Source: Flavonifractor hominis
GTDB lineage: Bacteria > Bacillota > Clostridia > Oscillospirales > Oscillospiraceae
DNA: 64,000 nt
Reading direction: 5' to 3'
Assembly: GCF_040095835.1 (NCBI RefSeq)
Contig: NZ_JBBMFT010000006.1
Coordinates: 70,075-134,074, forward strand
Shown: in pieces, positions 32,424 to 40,976 of the stretch
How positions within the stretch are numbered: the stretch's first letter is position 1
Layout of the letters: every line of letters begins with the position of its first letter
Notes under the pieces: generated by a model
The model's input: only the letters and a program-made list of their open reading frames with translations
Database searches by the model: none
Told to the model about the DNA's origin: nothing
Program-made: the position numbers and the translations under genes

Positions 32424-34000
32424 CGTGTTTTTCCGGGATTCTCCAGGGCGTTCCTGGGACCAATGGAGTCGGTGACCGCTACAGTTACGGTGCGCTGATA
32501 ACAGGAAAAAATCGCCTCCACCCGCTCTGGAGCAGGGGGTGGGGTGAGAAGGCTCACCACCGGTACGATCACCAGGCCTGCCAGCATGCAGAAAGCGCCG
32601 GCATTGATGGGGGACTGGAGGGGAGCGGGAAAAGAACTGCCCACAAAAATATTGGCCAGCATGACCACAGTGGAGAATAGAAAGCTGCACACGCAGGCGG
32701 TCTTGGTGGTGCGCTTCCAGTACAGCCCGTACAGGAAGGGTGCCAGGAAGCTGCCCGCCAGCGCGCCCCAGGACACGCCCATCAGCTGGGCGATAAAAGT
32801 CAGGTTGGAACGGTACTGAACGATTGCCAGCACCACCGAAATAGCGATGAACACCACCACCAGTGCCCGCATCCAGCGCACCTGCTGTTTTTCACTCATA
32901 TCCTTGATCATGGTGCCCTTGATAAAGTCTAGCGTGAGGGTGGAACTGGAGGCCAGCACCAGAGAGCTGAGGGTGGACATGGAGGCGGAGAGTACTAGGA
33001 TGACCACCACCGCAATGAGAAGGGTGGGCAGGCCGGAGAGTATGGTGGGGATGATGGAATCATAACCGTTGGCGGCCACCTCCTCCGGGGTGGAGAACAG
33101 CCGGCCGAAGCCACCCAGAAAGTAGCAGCCCCCTGCCACGATAAGGGCGAAGACGGTGGAGATGATGGTACCCTGGGTAATAGCGTCCTCGCTCTTGATG
33201 GCATAGAACTTCTGCACCATCTGGGGCAGCCCCCAGGTGCCCAGACTGGTGAGTACCACCACACCCGCCAGACTGAGCAGGTCGGGACCAAAGAAGGAGG
33301 CGAAGATGCCAGGGGTATCGGATACGGTGGGGTCGCTTACCCGGGCCAATCCGTCCAGAGCGGCCTGTAAGCCTCCCTGGCTGCCCAGCACCGCCGCGAT
33401 AACGGCGATGATGCCGAAGATCATAATAATGCCTTGGATAAAGTCGTTGATGGCAGTGGCCATATAGCCTCCGGCGATGACATATACGCCGGTGAGCACG
33501 GCCATCACTACCACGCACACGGCATAGTCGATGTCGAAGGCCATGGCAAACAGTCGGCTCAGACCGTTATACAGACTGGCGGTATAGGGGATAAGAAAAA
33601 GAAAGATGATCACCGAGGCGGTGAGTTTCAGAGGCTTGCTCTCAAACCGCCGGCCAAAAAATTCCGGCATGGTGGCACTGTCCAGATGCTGAGTCATGAT
33701 GCGGGTGCGCCGGCCCAGCACCACCCAGGCCAGCAGGGAGCCAAGGAAGGCGTTGCCCAATCCTGCCCAGGTGGAGGCGATGCCGAACCGCCAGCCGAAC
33801 TGGCCAGCGTAGCCCACAAAAACCACTGCGGAGAAGTAACTGGTACCGTAGGCAAAGGCGGTGAGCCAAGGACCCACTGACCGGCCGCCCAGTACGAAGC
33901 CTGTTACATCGGTAGCGTGGCGGCGGCAATACAGGCCGATACCGACCATAACAGCAAAAAAAATCAGTAGCAGGGAGAGCTTGATCCACAGGTCGGTCAC
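32420..34000 (-). CDS. Sodium:solute symporter (SSS family)
   Basis: A 526-residue transporter of the SSF family with about 13 helices. Signatures include TDVTGFVLGGRSVGPWLTAFAYGTSYFSAVVFVGYAGQFGWRFG near the start and VLSASMSTLSSLVLASSSTLTLDFIKG, the sodium-site region of helix 8. Start: GTG at 34000, 6 nt after AGGAGG; a longer frame would overlap the acyl-CoA ligase. It follows the acyl-CoA ligase (15 bp) and precedes the ior operon, so an organic acid is a reasonable substrate guess; not proline or pantothenate by context. Confidence 0.85.
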   Translation of the reverse strand: MTDLWIKLSLLLIFFAVMVGIGLYCRRHATDVTGFVLGGRSVGPWLTAFAYGTSYFSAVVFVGYAGQFGWRFGIASTWAGLGNAFLGSLLAWVVLGRRTRIMTQHLDSATMPEFFGRRFESKPLKLTASVIIFLFLIPYTASLYNGLSRLFAMAFDIDYAVCVVVMAVLTGVYVIAGGYMATAINDFIQGIIMIFGIIAVIAAVLGSQGGLQAALDGLARVSDPTVSDTPGIFASFFGPDLLSLAGVVVLTSLGTWGLPQMVQKFYAIKSEDAITQGTIISTVFALIVAGGCYFLGGFGRLFSTPEEVAANGYDSIIPTILSGLPTLLIAVVVILVLSASMSTLSSLVLASSSTLTLDFIKGTMIKDMSEKQQVRWMRALVVVFIAISVVLAIVQYRSNLTFIAQLMGVSWGALAGSFLAPFLYGLYWKRTTKTACVCSFLFSTVVMLANIFVGSSFPAPLQSPINAGAFCMLAGLVIVPVVSLLTPPPAPERVEAIFSCYQRTVTVAVTDSIGPRNALENPGKTR

Positions 34001-34014
34001 TTGCAGCCCTCCTC

Positions 34015-35652
34015 TCAGTTGGTGATCTGAGCCTCTACCAGGCGGCCGTGGCAATACTTCTCCCGCAGAGCCGGCTTTTCGATCTTGCCGGTGGGATTGC
34101 GGGGCACCTTGTCAAAGATGACCTTCCTGGGCCGCTTGTACCGCGGCAGCTCCTGGCAGAAAGCATCGATCTCCTCCTTCGTACAGGTCATGCCCTCACG
34201 GACTTCGACGATGGCGGCGGCAATCTCGCCCAACCGGGGATCCGGCAGACCGATGACCGCAACGTCCTTAATTTTTTCAAAGCGACGAAGAAAGCCCTCG
34301 ATTTGAACCGGATACAGATTTTCACCGCCGGAGATGATGACATCCTTTTTCCGATCTACCAGATAGATAAAGCCGTCCGGGTCGACCTCGGCCATGTCGC
34401 CGGTGTATAACCAGTCCCCTTTCAGAACTTCGGCGGTGGCCTCCGGATTCTTGTAGTAGCACTGCATGACGCCGGGGCCGCTGACGATCAGTTCGCCCAC
34501 CTGGCCCTGGGGCACTTCCTGTCCCTGCTCGTCCACCACTTTAGCCTGCCATAAATAGCCCGGTTTGCCGATGGCACCAACCTTTTCAATGTTTTCCACG
34601 CCCAGGTGGACGCAGCCGGGACCGATGGATTCACTGAGACCGTAGTTGGTATCGTAGAGGTGGTGGGGGAAGAATTTTTTCCACCGGTGGATCAGGCTGG
34701 GCGGCACCGGCTGAGCGCCAATATGCATCAGCCGCCATTGATCCAGCAGATAGTCATCCAGATTGACCGCCCCGCTGTCGATGGCGTCCAGGATGTCCTG
34801 GGCCCAAGGCACCAGCAGCCAGACGATGGTACACTTCTCTTCCGTGACTGCCCGGAGGATCCACTGGGGGGAGACGCCACGCAGAAGCACCGCCTTGCCG
34901 CCGGTGGCCAGGGAGCCGAACCAGTGCATTTTGGCTCCCGTGTGGTACAGCGGCGGGATACACAAAAAAACGTCCTCATGGGTCTGACCGTGGTGATGCT
35001 GTTCGGTGAGACAGGCGGAAAGCAGAGCCTTGTGGTTATGTAAGATGGCCTTGGGGAAGCCGGTGGTGCCGGAGGAGAAATAAATGGCGGCCAGATCGCT
35101 GAGCTCCAAATGGACCGGCGGATTTTCAAAGGAGCAATACATCACCAGCTCCCGGTAACTCTCAGCAAAGGCGGGGACCTTATTGCCTACGTAAAACCAC
35201 TGCCGCACTCGTCCCAGAGTGGGCAGAATAGGCTCCAGCCGGTCGATGAACTCCGGGCCGAACACCAGGGCCTCCACATCCGCGAGATCCAGACAGTACT
35301 GAATCTCATCGGAGGAATAGCGGAAATTCAGAGGCACCGCCAGACACCCGGCTTTCAGAATGCCAAAGTAGATGGGCAGCCACTCCAGACAGTTCATCAG
35401 CAGGATGCCCACTTTGGCCCCCCGCTTCAGTCCCCGGCTCAGCAGGAGATTTGCAAACCGGTTGGCCTTCTTGTCAAACTGCCCCCAGCTCATCTCCCGG
35501 CGGTAGGGCTCATCCGGGCGGTTGCGCTCGATCAGGCTATACTCCCGCCAGGTGGCGGCCCGGTCCCGTTCCTCCGAGGGGTTAATCTCTACCAGTGCTG
35601 TCTCATCCCGGTACAGCCGGGCATTGCGTTCCAAAAATTCTGTAATCACCAT
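34015..35652 (-). CDS. AMP-forming acyl-CoA ligase
   Basis: A 545-residue ANL-superfamily ligase. A3-type motif YFSSGTTGFPKAILHNH, A5 motif YDTNYGLSESIGPG, A7/A8 region YTGDMAEVDPDGFIYLVDRKKDVIISGGENLYPVQIEG, and the C-terminal catalytic lysine motif PRNPTGKIEK. Activates a fatty or aryl carboxylate as CoA thioester; the acyl substrate cannot be read. It is co-transcribed with the SSS symporter, which may import its acid. Confidence 0.9.
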   Translation of the reverse strand: MVITEFLERNARLYRDETALVEINPSEERDRAATWREYSLIERNRPDEPYRREMSWGQFDKKANRFANLLLSRGLKRGAKVGILLMNCLEWLPIYFGILKAGCLAVPLNFRYSSDEIQYCLDLADVEALVFGPEFIDRLEPILPTLGRVRQWFYVGNKVPAFAESYRELVMYCSFENPPVHLELSDLAAIYFSSGTTGFPKAILHNHKALLSACLTEQHHHGQTHEDVFLCIPPLYHTGAKMHWFGSLATGGKAVLLRGVSPQWILRAVTEEKCTIVWLLVPWAQDILDAIDSGAVNLDDYLLDQWRLMHIGAQPVPPSLIHRWKKFFPHHLYDTNYGLSESIGPGCVHLGVENIEKVGAIGKPGYLWQAKVVDEQGQEVPQGQVGELIVSGPGVMQCYYKNPEATAEVLKGDWLYTGDMAEVDPDGFIYLVDRKKDVIISGGENLYPVQIEGFLRRFEKIKDVAVIGLPDPRLGEIAAAIVEVREGMTCTKEEIDAFCQELPRYKRPRKVIFDKVPRNPTGKIEKPALREKYCHGRLVEAQITN

Positions 35653-35716
35653 CGGATTCTCTCCCTCTCTCCCAGCGGCGGTATGGGCCGGGGAAAATAT
35701 GGTTTTTATGCCGATT

Positions 35717-35745
35717 ATTTTACCGCTTTAAATGGGCGAAGTCAA
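35717..35745 (-). promoter_or_regulatory. Predicted acyl-CoA ligase promoter
   Basis: Minus strand TTGACT (35740-35745) and TAAAAT (35717-35722), spacer 17. The part of the gap from 35746 to 35935 shows nothing I can name. Confidence 0.6.
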
Positions 35746-35935
35746 GAGCGGGATGCAAAGACAGGGAAATACTTTTATGCTGCGTACCCTGTATGGATGG
35801 CGTGTGCAGCATAGATCTCTGTCAGATCCACAGAGTACGCCGTATCGGAAAAGGGTCGGGGAGGATTAGCCATCCAAGCGTCAGCGCTTTTGCTTAATAT
35901 AGGAGCCGTGGCGGCAAAATATCCACTCCTTTCTC

Positions 35936-36009
35936 TTGACAACTTTACTTGTCAATGGTATCCTATAATTGACAAGCAAAGTTGTCATTATGACAAAGAT
36001 AATTGTCGA
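35936..36009 (+). promoter_or_regulatory. Three tandem TTGACAA-N6-TTGTCAA operators upstream of XRE gene
   Basis: Palindromes at 35936-35955 (TTGACAA-N6-TTGTCAA, perfect), 35969-35988 (one end mismatch) and 35990-36009 (mismatched ends). Centres are 33 and 21 bp apart, close to three and two helical turns. A TATAAT (35964-35969) lies between the first and second sites, so binding would block the promoter of the XRE-DUF3169 pair. Confidence 0.75.
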
Positions 36010-36024
36010 TTAGGAGGCGAGACG

Positions 36025-36231
36025 ATGCCACTCTATAACCGGTTGAAAGAGCACCGAGCCCGGTTGGGAGTCAACCAGCAGGAACTGGGCCGCATGGCGG
36101 GGGTATCCCGGCAGACCATCAGCCAGATCGAGCGGGGGGACTACTCCCCCTCCGTCACTCTGGCCCTGAAGCTGGCCAAACTGTGCGGTGTCACCGTAGA
36201 GGATATTTTCTGCTATAAGGAGGATGAATGA
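36025..36231 (+). CDS. XRE-family HTH regulator
   Basis: A 68-residue single-domain HTH_3 protein: MPLYNRLKEHRARLGVNQQELGRMAGVSRQTISQIERGDYSPSVTLALKLAKLCGVTVEDIF. Start at 36025 after AGGAGG; a longer frame starts within the operators. Very probably an autorepressor acting on the three upstream palindromes and controlling the next gene, which it overlaps within a few bases. Confidence 0.9.
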   Translation: MPLYNRLKEHRARLGVNQQELGRMAGVSRQTISQIERGDYSPSVTLALKLAKLCGVTVEDIFCYKEDE

Positions 36232-36232
36232 G

Positions 36233-36976
36233 ATGAAGGATCAGGTCACACGGGAAAATCGCAAGGCACTGCCCAAGTTTGTTGGTACGGTGCTCCTGTT
36301 TGCGTTCCTGGGAGGAATCGGCGGCTTTATTGTGACGTTTGCGGGAGTCTCCGGGGTGGCTGACTGGGCGGAGACGGGTCTGAAGGGGCTGCTGGCGGCG
36401 GTGGTACCCTGGGGCATTCCGGTGAGTTCACTGGTACTGCTGGGCATCGGGCTGGGGCTATACCGCTCTGCAAAGGGGCGGTACAGCCGCTGGGACGGGG
36501 AGGACGAGGACCTGGCGGATGGCATAGAGACTACTCTCAGCTATGTGCTGCTCTTCACCTCCCTGGCAGTCATCCTGGATTTCTTCTTCCTGTCAGCCGC
36601 CTTTTTGACCTCCCTGCCCCTGATACCCGTCCTCTGCTTTGTGGTCTCCGTGGTGCTGAGCATGGTGCTCCAGCAGAAGGCGGTGGATCTGACCCGGCGG
36701 ATGAACCCGGAAAAGCAGGGCAGCGTGTATGACACCAAGTTCCAGAAAAAGTGGATGGATAGCTGTGACGAAGCGGAAAAAGCCCAGATCGGTCAGGCGG
36801 CTTATCAGGCTTTCCGGGTGGCGGCTGGTACCTGTCTGGGGCTGTGGGTGGTGTTCACGATACTGAACTTCTCCTTTGATATTGGCCTGCTGCCCGCTCT
36901 GGCGGTGTTGGTAATCTTCGGGGTGCTCCAGGTCACCTACTGCTTGACCTGCATCAAACTCAGCTGCTCCAAATAA
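36233..36976 (+). CDS. DUF3169-type membrane protein
   Basis: A 247-residue membrane protein with about six helices (FVGTVLLFAFLGGIGGFIVTF; LKGLLAAVVPWGIPVSSLVLLGIGLGLY; LSYVLLFTSLAVILDFFFL; LPLIPVLCFVVSVVLSMVL; AGTCLGLWVVFTILNFSF; LPALAVLVIFGVLQVTYCL). The layout and the segment DLTRRMNPEKQGSVYDTKFQKKWMDSCDEAEKAQIGQAAYQAF match DUF3169 proteins, normally encoded after an XRE regulator. Start chosen at 36233, spaced 9 nt from AAGGAGG; an ATG at 36224 is too close. Function unknown. Confidence 0.8.
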   Translation: MKDQVTRENRKALPKFVGTVLLFAFLGGIGGFIVTFAGVSGVADWAETGLKGLLAAVVPWGIPVSSLVLLGIGLGLYRSAKGRYSRWDGEDEDLADGIETTLSYVLLFTSLAVILDFFFLSAAFLTSLPLIPVLCFVVSVVLSMVLQQKAVDLTRRMNPEKQGSVYDTKFQKKWMDSCDEAEKAQIGQAAYQAFRVAAGTCLGLWVVFTILNFSFDIGLLPALAVLVIFGVLQVTYCLTCIKLSCSK

Positions 36977-36981
36977 AAGAA

Positions 36982-37013
36982 ACGGCCGGTCCCAAAGAGG
37001 ACCGGCCGTTTTA
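36982..37013. terminator. Bidirectional terminator
   Basis: Stem ACGGCCGGTCC / GGACCGGCCGT with loop CAAAGA, followed by TTTATT, between the convergent DUF3169 and hydA genes. Confidence 0.87.
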
Positions 37014-37019
37014 TTCGGC

Positions 37020-38774
37020 TTACACCCGGTAGCGTTTCTGTTTGATATAGGAGCAGTGGAGCAGGGAATGTGCCTTGTGGCTGCCGGGATGGCCCAAGAA
37101 GTCACGGTAGACCGTCTGGACCACCGGGTTATCATGACTGCGGCGGTAGGGCATTCCCTCATCCTGACGATAGAGGGCAGCGGCCCGCAAAGCCTTAATG
37201 TCGGTGAAGTTACGCACGTCGGCGTGCTGGATGGGCTGGCCGCCGCCGTTGATGCATCCGCCGGGGCAGGCCATGAATTCCACAAAGTCATAGTGCAGCG
37301 AGCCGTCCCGCATGCCATCCAGCACCAGCTTGACGTTGTGCAGACCGGAGGCGACGCACACCTTCACCGTACGTCCGGGCAGCTCATAGCTGGCCTCCTT
37401 GATGCCCTCCATACCGCGCACTTCATGGTACTCCAGCGGGGCCATACCCTTGCCGGTGAGTTCTTCCACCACGGTGCGCAGGGCGGCTTCCATCACGCCG
37501 CCGGAGGCGCCGAAGATAGTGGCCGCGCCGGTGGATACGCCCAGCAGCGGGTCAAACTCCTCGTCAGGCAGGTGGTCGAAGAGCAGCCCGGCCTGAGTGA
37601 TCATACGGCCCAGCTCCCGGGTGGTGAGGGACACGTCCACCGGCATGCAGCCGTTGGGCAGGCGCTGTTCCTCCCGCAGGACCTCATATTTCTTGGCGGT
37701 ACAGGGCATGATGGACACCACATAGATGTCGTGGGGATCGATGCCCGCCTGCTCGGCGTAATAGGTCTTGACCAGGGAACCGAACATCTGCTGGGGGGAT
37801 TTGCAGGAGGAGACATTGCGGAGCATGTCGGGGGCGTGCTGCTCCATGTAGCGGATCCAGCCGGGAGAGCAGGAGGTGATGAGGGGCAGGGGTTCCTCCT
37901 CCCGCAGACGGTTGAGGAACTCTGTGCCCTCTTCCAGAATGGTGAAGTCGGCGGCCGTGTCTACGTCGAATACCTTATCAAAGCCAAGCCGGCGCAGAGC
38001 GGTGACCATCTTGCCCTGTACATTGGTGCCGATGGGCATGCCGAAGCACTCGCCCAGGGTAACCCGGATGGAAGGGGCGGGGCCCACCACCACGTGCTTC
38101 TTGGGATCGGCCAGAGCGGCCAGCACCTTACCGGTGTCGTCCTTTTCACTCAGCGCGCCGGTGGGACAGGCCACAATGCACTGACCGCAGGAGACACAGT
38201 CCACCTCGCTCAGATCCCGGTCGAAGGCGCAGCCAATGTGGGTGGAAAAGCCGCGATCATTGGGGCCGATGACGCCAACCTCCTGCACGTTGCGGCAGAC
38301 GGCGGTGCACCGGCGGCAGAGCACACACTTGGAATTGTCCCGCACCAGATGGGGGGCCGAGGCCTCAATCTGGGGAGGCATGTTGTCGTTGGCGTAGCGC
38401 ACGGCGTCAATGCCAAGGTCGCTGGCCAGCTGGCGCAATTCGCACTGGCTGTTGCGGGAGCAGGTAAGGCAGTCCATCCGGTGGTTGGAGAGAATGAGCT
38501 CCAACGTGAGCTGGCGGGAGCGGCGGACCCGCTCGGTGTTGGTGAAAACCTCCATACCCTCGCTGACCGGATAGACGCAGGAGGCCACCAGAGTCTTGGC
38601 CCCTTTTACCTCCACCACGCAGATACGGCAGGCGCCGATCTCATTGATGTCCTTCAGAAAACAAAGAGATGGGATATTGAAACCCGCGGAGCGGGCCGCT
38701 TCCAGCACCGTGGACCCAGCGGGAACGGTGACGGGGATGTTGTTGATGCGCAGCGATACCATTTTTTCGTCCAT
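37020..38774 (-). CDS. hydA: Catalytic subunit of bifurcating [FeFe] hydrogenase
   Basis: 584 residues, last gene of the hydrogenase operon. Domain order: [2Fe-2S] ferredoxin (SLCFLKDINEIGACRICVVEVKG...CVYP), His-ligated [4Fe-4S] (HRMDCLTCSRNSQCELRQLA), two [4Fe-4S] (CVLCRRCTAVCRN; CVSCGQCIVACPTG), the H-cluster domain with L1 TSCSPGW, L2 IMPCTAKKYE and L3 EFMACPGGCINGGGQP, and a C-terminal small-subunit-like tail. L1 has Ser where the commonest form has Cys (TSCCP), the position of the proton-relay cysteine in well-studied enzymes. With HydB and HydC it should couple NADH and ferredoxin oxidation to H2 formation. Confidence 0.95.
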   Translation of the reverse strand: MDEKMVSLRINNIPVTVPAGSTVLEAARSAGFNIPSLCFLKDINEIGACRICVVEVKGAKTLVASCVYPVSEGMEVFTNTERVRRSRQLTLELILSNHRMDCLTCSRNSQCELRQLASDLGIDAVRYANDNMPPQIEASAPHLVRDNSKCVLCRRCTAVCRNVQEVGVIGPNDRGFSTHIGCAFDRDLSEVDCVSCGQCIVACPTGALSEKDDTGKVLAALADPKKHVVVGPAPSIRVTLGECFGMPIGTNVQGKMVTALRRLGFDKVFDVDTAADFTILEEGTEFLNRLREEEPLPLITSCSPGWIRYMEQHAPDMLRNVSSCKSPQQMFGSLVKTYYAEQAGIDPHDIYVVSIMPCTAKKYEVLREEQRLPNGCMPVDVSLTTRELGRMITQAGLLFDHLPDEEFDPLLGVSTGAATIFGASGGVMEAALRTVVEELTGKGMAPLEYHEVRGMEGIKEASYELPGRTVKVCVASGLHNVKLVLDGMRDGSLHYDFVEFMACPGGCINGGGQPIQHADVRNFTDIKALRAAALYRQDEGMPYRRSHDNPVVQTVYRDFLGHPGSHKAHSLLHCSYIKQKRYRV

Positions 38775-38788
38775 GTCCGTTCCCTCCC

Positions 38789-40591
38789 TTACTGCTTATA
38801 AATAGCGCCAAAGCGGCAGTGGTCCATACAGGCGCCGCACTTGATGCATTTGGACTGGTTGATGATGTGGGGGGCGCGCACCGCGCCGGAGATGGCGCCG
38901 GTGGGACAGCCCTGGGCACAGCGGGTACAGCCTTTGCACTTGGCCGGGTCCACCACGTATTGGATGAGGGCCTTGCACACCCCGGCAGGGCAGCGTTTCT
39001 CATACACGTGGGCCTCAAACTCCTCCCGGAAGTGCTTCAGAGTAGAGAGCACCGGGTTGGGTGCAGTTTGTCCCAGACCGCACAAAGCGGACTGCTTGAT
39101 GTGGTTGCACAGCTCCTCAATGGTGTCCAGATCCCCCGGTTCGCCGTTGCCCTCGGTAATCTTGGTCAACAGGCCCAGCAGACGCTTGGTACCGATGCGA
39201 CAGGGGGAGCACTTGCCGCAGGACTCATCCACGATAAACTCCAGGTAGAACTTGGCGATATCCACCATACAGTTGTCCTCATCCATGACGATGAGGCCGC
39301 CCGAGCCCATCATGGAGCCGATGGCACCCAGGGATTCATAGTCGATGGGGGTATCGATGAGGGACGCGGGGATGCACCCGCCGGAAGGACCGCCGGTCTG
39401 GGCAGCTTTAAATTTCTTGCCGCCGGGCACGCCGCCGCCGATATCCTCCACCACCGTGCGCAGGGTAGTGCCCATGGGAACCTCCACCAGGCCGGTATTG
39501 GTGATCTTGCCGCCCAAGGCAAAGACCTTGGTGCCCTTGCTCTTTTCCGTACCGATGGAGGCAAAGGCCCCGGGGCCATGGTTGAAGATCCAGGTGATGT
39601 TGGCGTAGGTTTCCACGTTGTTGAGGAGGGTAGGCCGGTCAAAGAGACCCTTGACCGCCGGGAAGGGGGGACGGGTCTTGGGCTCGCCCCGGTGACCTTC
39701 AATGGAGCGCATAAGGGCGGTCTCCTCGCCGCAGACGAAGGCACCGGCGCCCAGCCGCAGTTCCAGATCAAAGTCAAAGCCGGAGCCAAAGATATTTTTA
39801 CCCAGCAGGCCGTATTCCTTGGCCTGGCCAATGGCGGTTTCCAGGCGCTGCACTGCGATGGGATATTCCGCCCGGACGTAGATGTAGCCCTGGTGGGCGC
39901 CCACGGCGTAGCCGGCGATGGCCATGGCCTCCAGCACGCTGTGGGGATCGCCCTCCAGCACGGAGCGGTCCATGAACGCGCCGGGGTCGCCCTCGTCGGC
40001 GTTGCAGCAGACATACTTGATGCCGTCCGGGCTGACGGCGTCGTGAGTGAACTGCCACTTCATGCCGGTGGGGAAGCCTGCGCCGCCCCGGCCGCGCAGG
40101 CCGGAGGCCTTGACAGTGTCGATGACCTGCTGGGGCGGGATGTGTTCGGTGAGGATCTTGCCCAGAGCCTCATACCCGTCCACACCGATGTACTCATCGA
40201 TGCTCTCAGGGTTGATGACGCCGCAATTGCGCAGGGCGATGCGTTTTTGATGCTTGTAAAAACGGGTCTCATTCAAAGAGGTGGCGGGCGCTTCATTCCC
40301 CTCGTTCCGGTTGAGCAGCCGTTTGACGATGCGTCCCTTCACGATGTGTTCGGAGACGATCTCCTCCACATCATCCACCGTGACATGGGTATAGCAGGCT
40401 CCCTCGGGGTAAATGGTGACGATGGGGCCCAGGGCGCACAGACCGAAGCAGCCGGTGCGTACCACCTTGGCTTCCTTGTCCATACCCTGAGCGGCCAACT
40501 GCTTTTCAAATTCCGCAATGATCTTGGGGCTTTCCGAGGAGGAACAGCCGGTGCCGGTGCACACCAGGATATGGGAGCGGATCAAACTCAT
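38789..40591 (-). CDS. hydB: NuoF-like flavin subunit of bifurcating hydrogenase
   Basis: 600 residues. N-terminal thioredoxin-like [2Fe-2S] region (VCTGTGCSSSESPK ... VVRTGCFGLCALGP), NADH/FMN domain (SGLRGRGGAGFPTGMKWQF; CCNADEGDPGAFMDRSVLEGDPHSVLEAM), [4Fe-4S] SLBB region with ESCGKCSPCRIGTKRLL, and two C-terminal [4Fe-4S] (CKGCTRCAQGCPTGAI; CIKCGACMDHCRFGAI). The NAD(H)-binding, probably electron-bifurcating subunit. Confidence 0.95.
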   Translation of the reverse strand: MSLIRSHILVCTGTGCSSSESPKIIAEFEKQLAAQGMDKEAKVVRTGCFGLCALGPIVTIYPEGACYTHVTVDDVEEIVSEHIVKGRIVKRLLNRNEGNEAPATSLNETRFYKHQKRIALRNCGVINPESIDEYIGVDGYEALGKILTEHIPPQQVIDTVKASGLRGRGGAGFPTGMKWQFTHDAVSPDGIKYVCCNADEGDPGAFMDRSVLEGDPHSVLEAMAIAGYAVGAHQGYIYVRAEYPIAVQRLETAIGQAKEYGLLGKNIFGSGFDFDLELRLGAGAFVCGEETALMRSIEGHRGEPKTRPPFPAVKGLFDRPTLLNNVETYANITWIFNHGPGAFASIGTEKSKGTKVFALGGKITNTGLVEVPMGTTLRTVVEDIGGGVPGGKKFKAAQTGGPSGGCIPASLIDTPIDYESLGAIGSMMGSGGLIVMDEDNCMVDIAKFYLEFIVDESCGKCSPCRIGTKRLLGLLTKITEGNGEPGDLDTIEELCNHIKQSALCGLGQTAPNPVLSTLKHFREEFEAHVYEKRCPAGVCKALIQYVVDPAKCKGCTRCAQGCPTGAISGAVRAPHIINQSKCIKCGACMDHCRFGAIYKQ

Positions 40592-40603
40592 ATCATACCC
40601 TCC

Positions 40604-40972
40604 TCATTCCGCCGCGCCGATGGTGTACTCTTCCACCACGCGGCCGTTGACCAGATGTTCACTGACGATGGAGGCCACCTTGTCGGGAGTCATCTTTACA
40701 TAGGTGACCTTTTCCTGCCCGGGTACATAGACTTCTACAATGGGCTCCAGCCGGCACACGCCGATGCAGCCGGTCTGGGACACGGTCACGTTTTTCAGTT
40801 CCCGCTTGGCCACTTCTTCCAGAAAGGCGTTGAGTACCGGGCGGGCGCCGGCGGCGATGCCGCAGGTGGCCATGCCCACCACCACCCGGATGCGGTCCTC
40901 GCCCGCGTCCCGCAGGTCGATCTGGCTGCGCATCCGGTCGCGGATTGCCTTGAGTTCTTCCAGAGTTTTCAT
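40604..40972 (-). CDS. Thioredoxin-like [2Fe-2S] ferredoxin subunit
   Basis: A 122-residue [2Fe-2S] protein of the thioredoxin-like family: VVVGMATCGIAAGARPVLNAF then VSQTGCIGVCRLEPIVEVYVPGQEKVTYVKMTPDKV gives the four-Cys C-X4-10-C / C-X3-C pattern. Resembles the N-terminal region of HydB. Small proteins of this type occur in the hyd operons of other Clostridia as an accessory (HydE-like) subunit. Likely a docked electron carrier. Confidence 0.85.
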   Translation of the reverse strand: MKTLEELKAIRDRMRSQIDLRDAGEDRIRVVVGMATCGIAAGARPVLNAFLEEVAKRELKNVTVSQTGCIGVCRLEPIVEVYVPGQEKVTYVKMTPDKVASIVSEHLVNGRVVEEYTIGAAE

Positions 40973-40976
40973 TCCT

